64,000 bases of DNA from Conoideocrella luteorostrata. Taxonomy: Eukaryota > Ascomycota > Sordariomycetes > Hypocreales > Clavicipitaceae. Below the pieces are notes generated by a model, which searched no databases, was not told the DNA's origin, and saw only the letters and a list, made by a program, of their open reading frames with translations. Both the position numbers and the translations under genes were made by a program. Location: the NCBI GenBank assembly GCA_032433595.1, contig JASWJB010000033.1, forward strand, positions 62,001 through 126,000. The letters are read 5' to 3'. Below, piece after piece: positions 50,400 to 62,481 of this stretch; position 1 is the first letter of the stretch, and every line of letters starts with the position of its first letter.

Positions 50400-50970
50400 T
50401 ACGGAGTATATAGTACATGCTGGGCATGGATGGGGGCAGCTTCGTGGCCGGGTTTTGGTCGCCATGCAGTTACCAGTACTCCGTAGCCAGATGGTCAGTT
50501 CGTTGCTTCGAATCTCTGATGCAATTGAACAGTGGCACACTATGTACGGAGTACTCATCGCTCAGATGCCGCAGTTGCTTGGATGTCTCGTCCAGACAGG
50601 CAAATGCCTAGTTGATGTACGGAGTACGCCGTAGCTAGCTAGGTAGCTTTGCTGGTGACGCCGTCCAGCCATCCAATCTGGTCAACTTGCCACGAGCGAT
50701 ACTTCTCATTGGCTTAGGAGGCACTAAGTATGAAATTGAAACATATTTACGGAGTAGCGGGCTTTCAACTAAATTGATCGCGCGCAGCTCGATGGTGTAT
50801 TTTACGCATCCAGGAGGGGGGGGGGGAAGGCCCTTGCCGTGCTGTGCAGGCTGAGATGTCGCCGGGGTCTCGAGCTGACGGACCTGCTGTATTACACAGA
50901 GTATACTCCGTAGTTACGGACTAATTAGCTAGTTGGTAGTTGTGTACATATCTAAGCCGTCTACTCCGTA
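50400..50970. repeat. Dense cluster of the TACTCCGTA motif
   Basis: Seven exact copies lie within 571 bp, at 50400, 50477, 50545, 50618, 50748, 50904 and 50962, in both orientations. Confidence 0.85.
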
Positions 50971-51294
50971 TATTAGGTAGGCTATGCGAGGCGTGTTTTT
51001 GAGCGCACCCCTTCTTCATTTTCTGCTTCTACTTCTTCTTGCTTCAGGTGTCGTGCATAATAATAAGCTGCGGGTTTGTATGTTTACCTACTTGCTTTAT
51101 ATAAAGAAGGACAAGAAAGTTTATGTCTCAGGTAGATGGAGGAAACGTCGTAACTAATGAATGGCCAAGGCACGGAGTACACGATACCGCAACATATGCC
51201 AATTCGCCATTGCAGTACCTCGCGGGGACTCGACGCAGCATCCCAAGGACAATAAAGATAGACATTGAAACTACGCTAAAACAACAGCACATCT

Positions 51295-51318
51295 CACACA
51301 CACACACACACACACACA
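51295..51318. repeat. CA microsatellite
   Basis: Twelve CA units in tandem. Confidence 0.9.
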
Positions 51319-52262
51319 ATGCAAACAATCTGCAAACAATCTCTAAACCACAAACCAATTGTTGCAGCGGCAGGCTCTACAAGTAAGCACGCCAGCGACA
51401 TGCAAAAACAACACCTCCCCACCGCGTGTTTGCTCTCCACACCCTCCCTCTCTCACGACAACTTAACTTAAATTGTGCTGCGAAAGAACCAAGCAGCAAG
51501 GAATAGCCATGCCAGTCGCTCCTTCAACCTCACTCACCCCATTCGGAAATCTTGCAGGCCTGTTCCCTCCCCGGGGAATGAATTCAGGTTTTCCGACATG
51601 CTCGAATGCATACTCCGTATAGTGCAAGAAAATCCACACACACCACCCAGCCCCCCCAGGAAAAAAAAAAGAGGTAGTTGCAGTCATCCACCATCAAGCT
51701 TAATCCTTGATCAAGAACCTGGGCATAAAAACCCAAAAAAAAAAAAAACCCTGTCGACCTCGGTTGATCCGGGCTGGAAGACGTCAGAAACACCGATTTT
51801 TCGTTCCAACCTCCCGCGATGATCCTTCCACAAAACGTGCCTATTGCGATGGATCAACGAATCAAAAACGTCGCTACATTTATTGAATTACGTGTCAAAG
51901 CGGATCGAGCGTCGGTACGGAGTACTAGGTCTACCTTTTGAATGGCTTGCCGGCCCTTGTTGTGGCTGTATTCTGAAACGCAGAAACAGGAAAAACCCTG
52001 TGTGGGGGGGCTTGTTTCTACCTCGGAGGGAGCCTCTTTACATGGAGTGACATGTATACGAGATTGATCAATTTGGGCAGTCTTGTGTGCTTTTTCGACG
52101 ACATATGCAAGTCAAGGTTGCGATTAATGGGGGTCATGGCTGGCTTCACTATTGAATTATGGCGCATTGATTGGACGAGCAGCCTTGGATTTTGACATTG
52201 ACAGGCCCCATCGGCACAGCCTATATTAATTTTTTAATTTACACTGCATAATCTCGCTGTCC

Positions 52263-55066
52263 TTATAAATCAACCGCGGGGTAATTTGTGTTTTGAATAT
52301 CCTTGATCGTTTGCCTGGTTCGAGGGTTGTCCTCAAAGCTGGCATGTATCAAGTCAACCACTTCTTCCACGGTAAAGTAGTAGCTTAATTTCTGCTCGCA
52401 CCATAATGCCCGGATGCCGTTGAGGTCACTTTGCAAGATTTCGCTAAGATACTTTAATCGCGGCCAATTGGGGGCGTATTGCTCTGTGGTTGACACTTCA
52501 TTGCGGTTAGGTTCCGTGCCGCCGAGTTTGCTGGGAAGGAAGAGGTCGTCCAGCGTAGTCGTCGTGACAATGAGGTTAGCAATGCTGTAGGCCTCGTCCT
52601 GTCCGATTGAAGACATCTCAAGCACGTCTGTGATAATACGACTGGCCAGGGCATCGACCAGCGAGCCAATTGCCTGAGACCAAACGGACCTTGGTAAGAT
52701 ATCTTCCCACATAGTCGCTATGGATCGAATGCGTGTTGTTCCTGCTTCAATAGCACTCGCTGGCTCGTCTTGTTGCATCATGCTCTGGGAAGTGCCCAGC
52801 AAATCCTGCAGCACTGTTCTTTGGATATTCATCTCATTTGCGTAGCTTCGGTTCGCAAAGTTCTGTAGCGTTTTGACGTCAATATCCAAACGCAACATAT
52901 GCCGTGCTCGTGTTGTGATGTCTTGACGCTGTTTCCAAGCATCCGAGAATTTGCTCAATTGTTCTGCAATGTACATGGCGTCATTGTACAAATACCTGGA
53001 TATTACCGTTAGTGAAGCCCAATCCCATAGAAGTAAATGGGACGTACATGTTACCGCCATCGACTAACGAGTAGTAGTATGGCGAAATGGCTCTGAAGAG
53101 TGCCAGAGCTAAGGTCGGCAAACTAAAAAGCCCCGGCGCCGTCGAAGCAATAATTTGATGCGTATCGCTTTCCTCTGTCAAAGCGGCTCCGTCCTCCAGG
53201 GTTGCGGTTATCAATTCTAGGATCGGATCCGGCATTGAAGAAATGTAGTACTTCTCCCTGAAAATGAGCTCTTTTTTCTCTTCGTGGACTGTCTTTGCCT
53301 TCCGTATCTTAGGGGAAGAGGTGTTTGCTTGTTCTGGGCGAACAGTTGTGTCCTCATCAGCCCACCCCCATGCATCGGCTCCCGTATCTTCCTCGTCTTG
53401 ACCAGCGTCCTTGTTCTGGTTGGATTCTTCAGGTGGTTGGTCGGCGCCGCCCTCGTCATCCCAATCCCATGCATCAGCTCCACCGTCGTCGTCGTCTTTG
53501 GCCACTAATTTGCTCGGGGGGTTCGTGTTAGGTTCTGTTTTTGTTGTTGTCTCTTTATTGTCATCGTCCCATGCGTCATCCCACGCTGCTCCCCAATCGT
53601 TAGTATCGGCTGTGGCACCAGCACCAGTGGTTGCGAGCTCTTTGCCCTCAGAAACAGTGACCATGTGTCTCTCGACCCTTTCAACCTGCCTAGGAGCTCC
53701 AATTCCGTGCGCAAGTTTTCTTCGAACGGTATCCAGAGATGTTTCTCGATATCGCCCTAGCCATGTCATATGTGCCTTTGTGACCCAATCTTTCAATACG
53801 TCAAAACCAGCGTAATCATTAGCCTCGAGAGTGCCGCAGAAGTTTTGGGCACTCTGCATGATGCTCTGGAATTTAGGTACCTCGCTTAGCGATGACGGAA
53901 CGGCCGGGTTGAGCCATTGTCCGATTAATCTGGGTATCAAATCCGCCATCATGAAGCCTCCTAGTGTGCTCAGCAATCCTTTAGGAAGCTTTTGGGAAAC
54001 AAACACCATAACAGCTTCGAGGTCTGACAGAAGTGATGTTACGGAACCATCACTAAGGCCAGTTAGCTCCAGCTTGTCGCCATTGACATTGACTCCAGCT
54101 GTGTTTTGTCCGGATTGTTTCATTCTCGGTGAAATAACTGCACCGTCCAAGTTTCGCCACAATTGTTCCATGCGCTCGTCCGTTTCTTTGTATACCTTCA
54201 ATACTATGACAGCCTCTGACAGAGTCATGCCACCCTCTGCAGTTTGTCAGAATGCCCACCAACCGACAAGGGCAAGGCTTTGGAACCTACCAGGAAGAGA
54301 TTCACGGATGATCACCTCGCCGTTCTCGACACTGAAGTGAACCAGCTCTTTCCAGATGTTGTTAAACACCTCGTGGATGCTTGATTTCAGATCGAATGCT
54401 CGATGGTCTAGGAGCTTGACAATTCTGCAAGTTTTGCTAACGCCAACTTCGTCGATTGCGTTCCATGAACCTGTGGATTGTTAGTGAATATTACACAACA
54501 GCTGACCAGTGCCTCGTAGCAAAAGCTTGTACGTACACTCAAGCAGTCGTAAGGAATTGAGAATGCGCCGTTCATTGCGCTCTACCTCGACCTGAGCCAG
54601 AAGCTGGCTCAGTGATTTTATTTTCGCCAGAGCAGCATTGATTTGCTGACTGTACTGCAATTCCCGTAAGAGAAATTGCGTCTTTTTCTCAGCATCGTCT
54701 ATCGCTTCTCCTGACACATCCGGAGCTTCTGACTGGCGCACGATTTCGTTTGCGATGGTTTTGGAGCGGATTATGTCGGCTTGCAGGACCTTTGCATTAT
54801 GAGCCCAAGAACTGACATCGTCTTTTGTTTCCTCATTTATCTTATGGATCTCGGTCTGCCATCTTGTGAGCCATGCCATCAGCAGTCATATTGTGACAGG
54901 GACACACCTCGAGATCGCGCTTGGCTTTGGCCAGAGATTCTATTGTAGGTTGGAGATCTAGGTCGGATACGGGTGGCAGGGACGAGATGTCGTCGGGAAA
55001 TCTCCCTTCTAGAGAGAACGCGACAATTGCATCGTTGAGATGTTGCGGCTCGGTGGCCGTGGCCAT
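52263..55066 (-). CDS. DSL1: Dsl1/ZW10-like vesicle-tethering subunit
   Basis: Exons are 55066-54908, 54855-54537, 54470-54291, 54236-53048 and 52995-52263, 859 aa, with phase preserved at each junction. The N-terminal 300 residues are helical (SWAHNAKVLQADIIR, LRELQYSQQINAALAK). A central acidic, tryptophan-rich stretch includes DDWGAAWDDAWDDD, DAWDWDDE and DAWGWADED. The C-terminal half is helical again (ALALFRAISPYYYSLVDGG) and ends in a ZW10-like domain. The Trp-rich acidic segment matches the lasso by which yeast Dsl1 binds COPI subunits when COPI vesicles dock at the ER. Animal ZW10 lacks such repeats and also serves the kinetochore. Homology to the ZW10/Dsl1 family is inferred from layout and motifs; Dsl1 is the likelier functional label. 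Confidence 0.85.
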
Positions 55067-56384
55067 GGCTCGAGATTGTGGAAAGCGATCACCGGCTGGG
55101 AAATGTCGAGAACATGGGACGCAAGTGCGGACCGCTGAAAAGGAATTTATGAGCACTTAAATACAATAGGAAGCCGTATAATCGACCTTGTCAAGTTCTC
55201 TTACGATGAGTACGGTGCGATTGCTTGTGCTTGGGTGCTTAGGGTGTCTAGACTTCGTTGTCGGTCGGATCATGCAATGGAAGCAAGCTTGCGCGGTGGA
55301 TCCGACTTAGACAAGCTGTTAACTTTCTGAGGTCATTATTAGTTATAACTTCCCTAAGCTTATTAGTAAGTACTCCGTTGGTACGGAGAAGCTAAGTGGT
55401 CAGAAAACTGGGCTCACATTGGTGTGGGTGTGTGCAGGCAAGCAGGCGACGCAACATGGCAGGCGGCAGGGTAGTACCGGCTGTGCCGGGGTGCCTGAAT
55501 GCTAAGTACCAAAGTACCAAGCCGTCGATGTATTGACAACTGATCCGCGGCTGCCCGCACTTGACCTGCCAGCAAACCAATGCGTGGCTTCACAGGTCGG
55601 TACTTCTGGTATTGTACTCCACCATCCATGACAGGAACGAACAATGGAGGAGGGGCAATTGGATTTTGGTTTGTCTTAGTTGCAGAGCTTTGCGCAGGCA
55701 GAAACGATCACCTGCCAACATCTCTCATCCTGCTGCGCTTTAAACCTGTCCCTTGGCTGGAATTGTATACTTTTGACTTTCAGAAAGGTCAGCCTTTGCT
55801 CTCTCTCCCGTTTTCCAGGTCGAGCTTGATGCAATAATGCAAAGCTGACAACAGCGGGGTAGTTTCCTTCCCATCCGACGAGATCGAATTTGTCCAGTAC
55901 ACTTAGGGCTCGAGAAGCACGATTGCAGCTCGCAAGGCCTTCATTGAGAGTGTTAGGGTGTCATAAGTCATTCGCATATAGCTGGTGAGTTTAAATGCGG
56001 TTGCGGTGTGCTCACCTTTTCGTTTTCTCCCCAGGCCCCGTCAAATGTTATCGATCGGCTGTTGGCTTGCATCTAAATAACAATGAATTGCAATTTCAAT
56101 GGTGTCGGCTCGGAGTGAAATTCTCATCTGAAAGACAACCTAGTTTGAAAAGATGCTCAGGTTGTTTGCTAGTGTAATGACACCATGACGGCAGCAGACT
56201 ACCATGCATTCTGCAGGTTCATTCCATGAGGGTGGTAACCTTGTTCTAAGCATATATATAGTGTTTTAAAGCCGGTTTAATTGCATGGGACTCTTCTGTT
56301 GATTTTTTTGGGGAGGTAAAAATCTTGCACTAACATCTTATAGATTGCGTTAACTGGAGCTCGGATCTGAAATATACTGCCATC
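55067..56384. other. Upstream region of divergent genes
   Basis: About 1.3 kb between the DSL1-like gene and the M16 protease gene. A split 9-mer near-pair lies at 55370-55390. No gene is seen. Confidence 0.55.
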
Positions 56385-59300
56385 ATGCCATCCACAACGA
56401 CACAATCTCATTTCCGAAAGCTTCAAAGCTTCAAAACGGATTATGCACCATGCACCATCACCCAATATGTGTCTCAGCGAAGTGGCATGCAAGTTGTTGT
56501 TGCCGACCGTCAGGGCCCTAAAATAAATGGATATTTCACCCTGGCTACTGAGATTTTCGACGACTCAGGCGCGCCGCATACTCTGGAACACCTCGTGTTT
56601 ATGGGATCAAAGAGCTACCAATTCAAAGGTCTCTTGGACAAACTCTCTTCTCGAGCCTATTCCGGAACGAATGCGTGGACGGCAACGGACCACACGGCTT
56701 ACACGTTAGAAACTGCGGGATGGGACGGATTCGCCCAAGTTCTGCCTGTTTATCTGGAGCACATCATCCTCCCAACAATTACAGATGACGCCATCACTAC
56801 CGAAGTCTGGCACATAGATGGTGAAGGAAACGATGCAGGCGTGGTGTATTCTGAAATGCAAGCTGTACAATTTCGTAGCGCAGAGATCATGGACCTCAAA
56901 GCTCGTCGCTTGATGTACCCCAAAGATGTTGGGTTCCGATATGAGACAGGAGGAATGACCGATGCACTCCGTTTACTTGCGCCTGAGCGCATTCGCCAGT
57001 TCCACCGAGACATGTACCAGCCGCGAAACCTTTGCCTGGTAATTGTTGGCGAGACTGATCATGAAAATTTGCTGCAAATATTGAACGATTTTGAGGAGAG
57101 CATCAAGCACGATATCCCTCCGTTGGATGCGAAGTTTGACAGGTTTGTATAATGAGTGACAGCATAAGACTGCAAAACATTACCGAGAATTCTGACTGAC
57201 TTTCTCGTTTAGACCTTGGCTTGATTCTGCTCAGCCACCCGCGCTCAAGGAAACAACCATCACTACAGCCGAGTTTCCGGAGGAGGACGAGTCTGTCGGA
57301 GAGATTCTGATTGGGTTTTTCGGACCTAATTGTGTTGACCTGATACAGACGTCGGCTCTCAACATCCTGCTGACATACTTGTGTGGCTCATCAGTCTCCA
57401 TCCTCGAGAATGTTTTGGTTGAAAAAGAAGAACTTGCCAGTTCAGTGACACACTGGTGGGAAGCCCGCCCGAACTCTGTCATTTGGCTCCAGCCGACAGG
57501 TGTTGCAACGGAGAAGCTGGAGTTTGTCGAGAAGCGACTTTTCGAACTTTTGAAGGAAGTTGCGTCGAAACCGCTTGACATGGATTATATGCTTGAATGC
57601 ATTAGACGAGAGAAGCGCCAGGTCAAGTTTCATGCCGAGACTTCAGAGTCATTTTACGCTACCAATATCATCACAGACTACCTGTTTGGTAACCGAAATG
57701 GATCAACCCTTCAAGATCTTGCATCCCTCAGCGAGTACGACCTACTGGAGAAGTGGACAGACGAGCAGTGGCGTGCTTTTTTGAGCAAGTGGATGGCGGA
57801 TGCTCACCACGTATCCGTCCTTGGTAAACCGTCGCATGAACTGGCTAAGAAGATGAAGAGCGAGGAAGAGGCACGAATCGCGAAGCGAAAGGAAGATTTC
57901 GGAGCAGAAGGTTTAGAGAAGTTGGCTAAACGCCTTGAGGACCTTAAGAAGAAGAATGATGCACCTATTCCCGCTGATGTCATTGATCGATGGAGCGTTC
58001 CTGGTACTGATTCCATCCACTTCATCGAATCTGACACTGCACGATCTGGCCGTGCAAGATCAATTGGTCTCGGTACCGGCCAAGCGCAAAAGACCATTGA
58101 TTCTGCTACTGAAAGCAAGCTCCCCTTTTTTATTCAATTTGAGGATGTACCGACCAACTTCGTCCATATCAACATTCACCTCGGCACCTCGCAGGTGCCG
58201 GTAGAACTGAAGCCACTCCTGTCCATCTTCAGTGATAACTTCTTCAACACGCACATTATGCGGGCTGGGAAGCAGGTTGATTTTGAGCAGGTGGTTATGG
58301 AACTCGAACGAGACAGTATCGGATATGGCATCGGATCGTCTCGCTCTCTGGGTGACGCCGATGGTTTCCTCATTCAGTTCCAAGTGGAACCAGAGAAGTA
58401 TGCTGCGGCAATCGACTGGCTGCGGACTATGATGTTCGACTCTGTCTTTGATCCCCAACGCCTTAAGGCTGCAATCAATAAAGCACTGGCCGATATCCCT
58501 GAAGGCAAACGCGATGGGCGTGGAATGGCGGCGGAGATTGATGCCGCTATTCACATGGACAAATCGTCCTTGACCGTTGCTAAGCGAACCTTGGTCAAAG
58601 CTGTATATTTGAAGCGACTCCAAAAGATTTTGAAAAACGAGCCAGAAAAAGTCGTGGGATGGTTTCACACTATCCGAAAGTCTCTGTTTACTTTCCAAAA
58701 CATGCGCTTTCTTGTTACTGCGAACATATCAAAGCTTGACAACCCTATTGCAACCTTGAACCCCCTTGCAGAAGCGCTGACAGTACATGAAGAGATGGTG
58801 CCCATACCGAAATTTGTAGACCTCCTGAATGATGAAGGCCGCAATCCTGGCTCGGTCGGCACAATTATTGTACCTATGACCACTCTGGAAAGCTCCTATT
58901 CTGTCAGCACTGCACCAAGTATCACATCACTCTCCGATCCTAGTTTCGCTGCCATTATGGTGGCCATTGGATATCTCGAGTCGGTGGAAGGGCCTCTCTG
59001 GAATGCAGTCCGGGGTGCCGGCTACGCCTACGGGTCCTATTTTTCTCGCAATATTGACTCTGGCATCTTATCGTACCGAGTCTATCGCTCCCCTGATGCT
59101 TACAAAGCTATATCTGCATCGCGTGACGCCATCTCAAAGATTGCTACTGGCGAAGTTGCCATCGACAAACACCTTCTCGAGGGAACCGTCAGTCAGATCG
59201 TTGTGATGTTTGCCGATGAGCAAGCTACTATGCCTAGCGCAGCGCAACAAAACTTTGTTCAGAGCGTTGTGCGAGGCTTGCCAAAGGATTGGAGTAAAGA

Positions 59301-59688
59301 GGTGCTCAAGAAGGTTCGGGATGTTACTAAAGACGAACTGAAGAATGCCATGAAGAAATTTATCCTGCCCTGCTTTGAGCCAGGGAAGAGCAATGTAGTC
59401 ATTACGTGTGCCAAGCTGATGACTGAGGTATATGCACCCCAAGGCAGAAATCTCTTTTTTTTTTTTTTTTGAATGAATTGTCTAGGCTAACTGGTGATTT
59501 AGGGCATGGAAACTGCGTTTAAGGGAATGGGCTACAAAGTGCAAACACGAGAATTGAGTTATTTCCACGACGACTATGGCTTGACGGCCGGCGATGATGA
59601 AGACGAGGACGAGGACGAGGACGAGGACGAAGAAGATGAAGGGGGGTCAGAGGTTTCCTATGACTCTGATGAATCCGAGGAGGATTAA
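56385..59688 (+). CDS. M16 family zinc metalloprotease (YOL098C-like)
   Basis: Exons are 56385-57142, 57213-59427 and 59503-59688, 1052 aa. Intron donors are GTTTGT and GTATAT; the second intron contains a run of at least 15 T. The inverted zinc motif HxxEH is seen as HTLEH at residues 65-69, in the setting FDDSGAPHTLEHLVFMGS. A conserved glutamate region follows (GVVYSEMQ). The inactive C-terminal M16 half spans the rest, and the last 40 residues are an Asp/Glu run. Length and the N-terminal phrase resemble yeast YOL098C and its relatives, peptidases of insulinase type with unknown natural substrates. It is not the pheromone proteases Ste23 or Axl1 by sequence look. It is convergent with STE24. 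Confidence 0.92.
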
Positions 59689-59980
59689 AGGACATCTCGA
59701 GAGAATTATAATGTGCCTTGTTGATAGAAGACCATGCGTGCTTAGAGTGTAATAGACGACCCTTGATATCACTGGTTGGATTTAAAGGGTTTCATAACGG
59801 GTGACCATGTGCTTAGATGTTGGTGGTCCATCGATTCTCTACTTTACACATTCCCTTCCATCCACCTCATGACGATATCTTTTCATCTCAAGCTGTTCTA
59901 AGAACATGAAATCTACCCTCAGCACATATTGACTTCCTCATCATCTAGCTGTAAGTTTGTCACCTCTACTCTATAGCGCT
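59689..59980. other. 3' flanks of two convergent protease genes
   Basis: About 290 bp separate the two stop codons, so the 3' ends of the transcripts may overlap. Confidence 0.5.
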
Positions 59981-61590
59981 CTACAATTCATCACGACCAG
60001 TAGCTGTGGCTGAGCCCTCCTTATCCTTATCCTTCTCGCTAGTAAGAGCCTCCTTGGGCTTCCAATCCAAAGCCTTAAGACGCTCTGACAAATGAGGATG
60101 TGAGAAATGATAACTGGCATACATCCAATCGGCATCCATGGTGCTCAGATTCTGAGCATGCAATTTGATAAGTGAGCTGGCCAGTTCAGTGCGGAAACCA
60201 AGACTCTTGGCGAAGTCGTCGGCTTCGAATTCGAATTTGCGTGAGAGAACATTGAGCAGCAGCTTGATGACGGTATCCATGGGAGAGAGAGCATCTGAGA
60301 AGAGGATGAAGCCGATGATGATTGGGTACTGGGTGTGGAAGCCGAATGCGTTGTACAGGGATTTGTTGTTAAGGAACACGGAGAAGAGGGAGAAAACGTA
60401 GAGAAGGTGAGCCTAGTTAGGAGTATCAGTGGAAAGGTCCAGACCACATGCAAAGAAATTATTAAGGCCAGGAATCGTGCAGGATGTCTCTTACCTGAGC
60501 AATACCAAAGAGACGAGTAGTGTGTCCTAGCTTCCAGTGTCCAAGCTCGTGAGCCAAAATGGCAATAATTTCATCTGTCTTCGTCTTCTCGATCAAAGTG
60601 TCGTAGATGACAATGTGCTTCTTCCAGGGCAGACCATAGAAATAGGCGTTGGAATGAGCGCTCCTCTTGGATCCATCAATAACAAATAGCTCTTGAAGTG
60701 GAAACTTGTGGGTGGCAGCGAGTCCCTCTACCTTTGTCTTCAACTCGCCTTCCTCCAGAGGAGACAACTTGTTGAACAGCGGCTGAATGAAGATGGGGTA
60801 TGCTGTCGTAGTAAACAGCTGCAATCCCGCAGCAAAGACCCAGAGGTAGAAAACAAACTGATTACCAGTCTTCTGGATGATTTTCAAGAAAGCAGCCAAG
60901 ATGGGCGGGACGAGCGCAAAAGTAAGCAAGTTTGTCTTGATCATATCCGTAACGAACAGCTTGGGCGTTTGCTTGTTGAAACCAAACTTCTCCTCCAGCA
61001 CAAACGTGTTATACACGCGTGTTGGCAGAGAGAGGACCTGCTGAATGATGATGAAGCTCAGAACAAAGAGAATAGAGTGGGAGACTTCGCCGCTGAACCG
61101 TGCCGGGGACCATTTGAGGAGCAGGTCGCCCGTCCAGGACCAGAGCTTCGGTAAGACATCGTATTGGATAAAGGCGACGTTTTGGATCTGCGCCCAAAGA
61201 CCAGAGATGATTTCGAATTGAGCTTTCGCGCGACCGTAGGCTTGGGACTTGTCAAAGGTTTCTTGGGAGATCTCCTTGGAGAGAACGGCGGGGGGCTTGG
61301 TCTTTTGTAGGACGCCGTATTGGCGGAGGGTGAGGAATGACTCCAAGATATATTGGCCGACGGAGAAGCCGAGAATGAGTTTCCTCCAGGGGAAGAAGGG
61401 GCGATCGAGAAATCGCGCGAGGCGCTGTGGCACAATATAGTTTGGTTAGTGATGCAAATTGGCAGTGATGTGATTTCAAGCGAAGATGAGAACGGGCGTG
61501 AGGGACGCAATGTTGCAGCACTTTGATGAGCTTGACGAGTAGGATGCTATGATTTGCGTCAATTGAGAAACATACCTGAAGAAAGTCCAT
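59981..61590 (-). CDS. STE24: CAAX prenyl protease 1 (Ste24)
   Basis: Exons are 61590-61576 (5 codons, MDFLQ), 61424-60495 and 60412-59981, 458 aa, close to yeast Ste24 (453 aa). Several membrane helices are evident (ILFVLSFIIIQQVL, LLTFALVPPILAAFL, FYLWVFAAGLQLFTTTAYP). The zinc site is HELGH at about residues 297-301, with the third ligand in EFEADDFAKSLG near residue 378. The enzyme sits in the ER and inner nuclear membrane, cleaves the last three residues of farnesylated CAAX proteins, and processes a-factor-type pheromone precursors. The C-terminus is Lys/Glu-rich and ends GRDEL, close to ER retrieval signals. All catalytic residues are intact. Confidence 0.96.
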
Positions 61591-62220
61591 GATGGCAGCG
61601 TCAGCTATAGCAATCCCGATAGCTTCGACTGTCCAGAACCTGGTTTGATGCTGATGGAAAGGGGGGAGGATGGTGGTGCCTCGTGTCGTGTCGTGTCGTG
61701 TGCTGCTCGGAGGTGGGAGCTAGACCATTCAAGACAGGTGTCCTGTCTGCTCCGCCGCGACTCGGGTCCTGCAGCACGGAATGCTCCGTACATCTGTACT
61801 CGGCCAGACTAGTAATTTGTGCCTGATGGCCCGCAAGTCATTCTTCTGGGATATCTAATGCGCTGCGTCGGAAAATAAGATCAACCCCCAAAAATGAATG
61901 TCTAAAGCCATGAATGGCCAAAAAATTATAGAAGAAAAAAAAAGTGTAGTGATCGAGGCGCGTCACATTGGCTCGATCTGGCAGCTCGTCTCACACTGCG
62001 CCGCAAGAGCAAGTCGCAAATCACACGAAGAATTGATGCTGGACGAGCATGGCTTAGAGTTCAGAATATTAAATATTTCACCTCGTTTAAAGCGTAGCCA
62101 AGTGAGCGTACATAATGCTGGTGAAAGCCTTCTCATATTTCACCATATTTACGCACTAACATGCAGGGCAGACGGCACTTCGCTCACATGTCCAACAGGA
62201 GTTTGGCAGAAGGAAAAGAA
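61591..62220. other. Upstream region of STE24
   Basis: About 630 bp. A CGTGT pentamer run at 61681-61701 lies 90 bp upstream of the start codon. A near-copy of the 9-mer occurs at 61785. A plus-strand frame across 61898-62485 is mostly the reverse of the taxilin-side frame. Confidence 0.55.
61681..61701. repeat. CGTGT pentanucleotide run
   Basis: Four tandem TCGTG units lie in the STE24 promoter. Confidence 0.8.
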
Positions 62221-62481
62221 TTACATCATGTCCTGGCACATCTTTTCAATGGTTCCGACGACAACCTCGTGCCCCAGAGGCGGTATTTCTTTCAACGCTA
62301 CGTGTACCAACTCAGATGTTATTCCTGGTATTGACCTCTTCAATGTGCCTCTCACAGCCTCAGGGTCGTCCCTGATGCGATCCAGCTGCGCCAAGATAAA
62401 GCGTACAAAGTCAGGCTTGGGCAAGTTGGCAATGTCCGGATTGTGTGCGCCAACCGCCCTGAGCATCTCCAACAGGCCGTC
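62221..62481 (-). CDS. 86-codon frame continuing past the taxilin stop
   Basis: Directly after the taxilin TAG (62484-62482) the same frame stays open for 86 codons, to a stop at 62223-62221. The sequence has ordinary protein composition, for example NPDIANLPKPDFVRFILAQL and VHVALKEIPPLGHEVVVG. It could be a stop-readthrough extension, a separate small gene from an ATG at 62466, or an alternative exon, since CCAACGGACACTAG before it looks like an intron end. No family is recognised. The exon ending at 63066 would join to it in phase 0, but no phase-0 donor fits inside the last taxilin exon. Confidence 0.4.
   Translation of the reverse strand, partial: DGLLEMLRAVGAHNPDIANLPKPDFVRFILAQLDRIRDDPEAVRGTLKRSIPGITSELVHVALKEIPPLGHEVVVGTIEKMCQDMM

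Larger units (their letters stand above)
35530..52262. other. Gene-poor region of about 16.7 kb
   Basis: No frame here resembles a known family, and none shows convincing protein-like composition. The frames are short, overlap on both strands and often run through TACTCCGTA motifs. Contents: at least 24 exact copies of that 9-mer, the second MITE-like copy (42210-42449), a CA microsatellite (51295-51318), a CCTGC pentamer run near 37855-37885, and a poly-T at 38047-38067. Base composition by eye is balanced, not strongly AT-rich. Multi-exon genes of unknown families or non-coding RNAs cannot be excluded. Confidence 0.6.

Noticed and set aside
35530..52262. Centromere
   Set aside because: The region is not visibly AT-rich and lacks the repeat-mutated transposon blocks typical of filamentous ascomycete centromeres; kept only as an open test.
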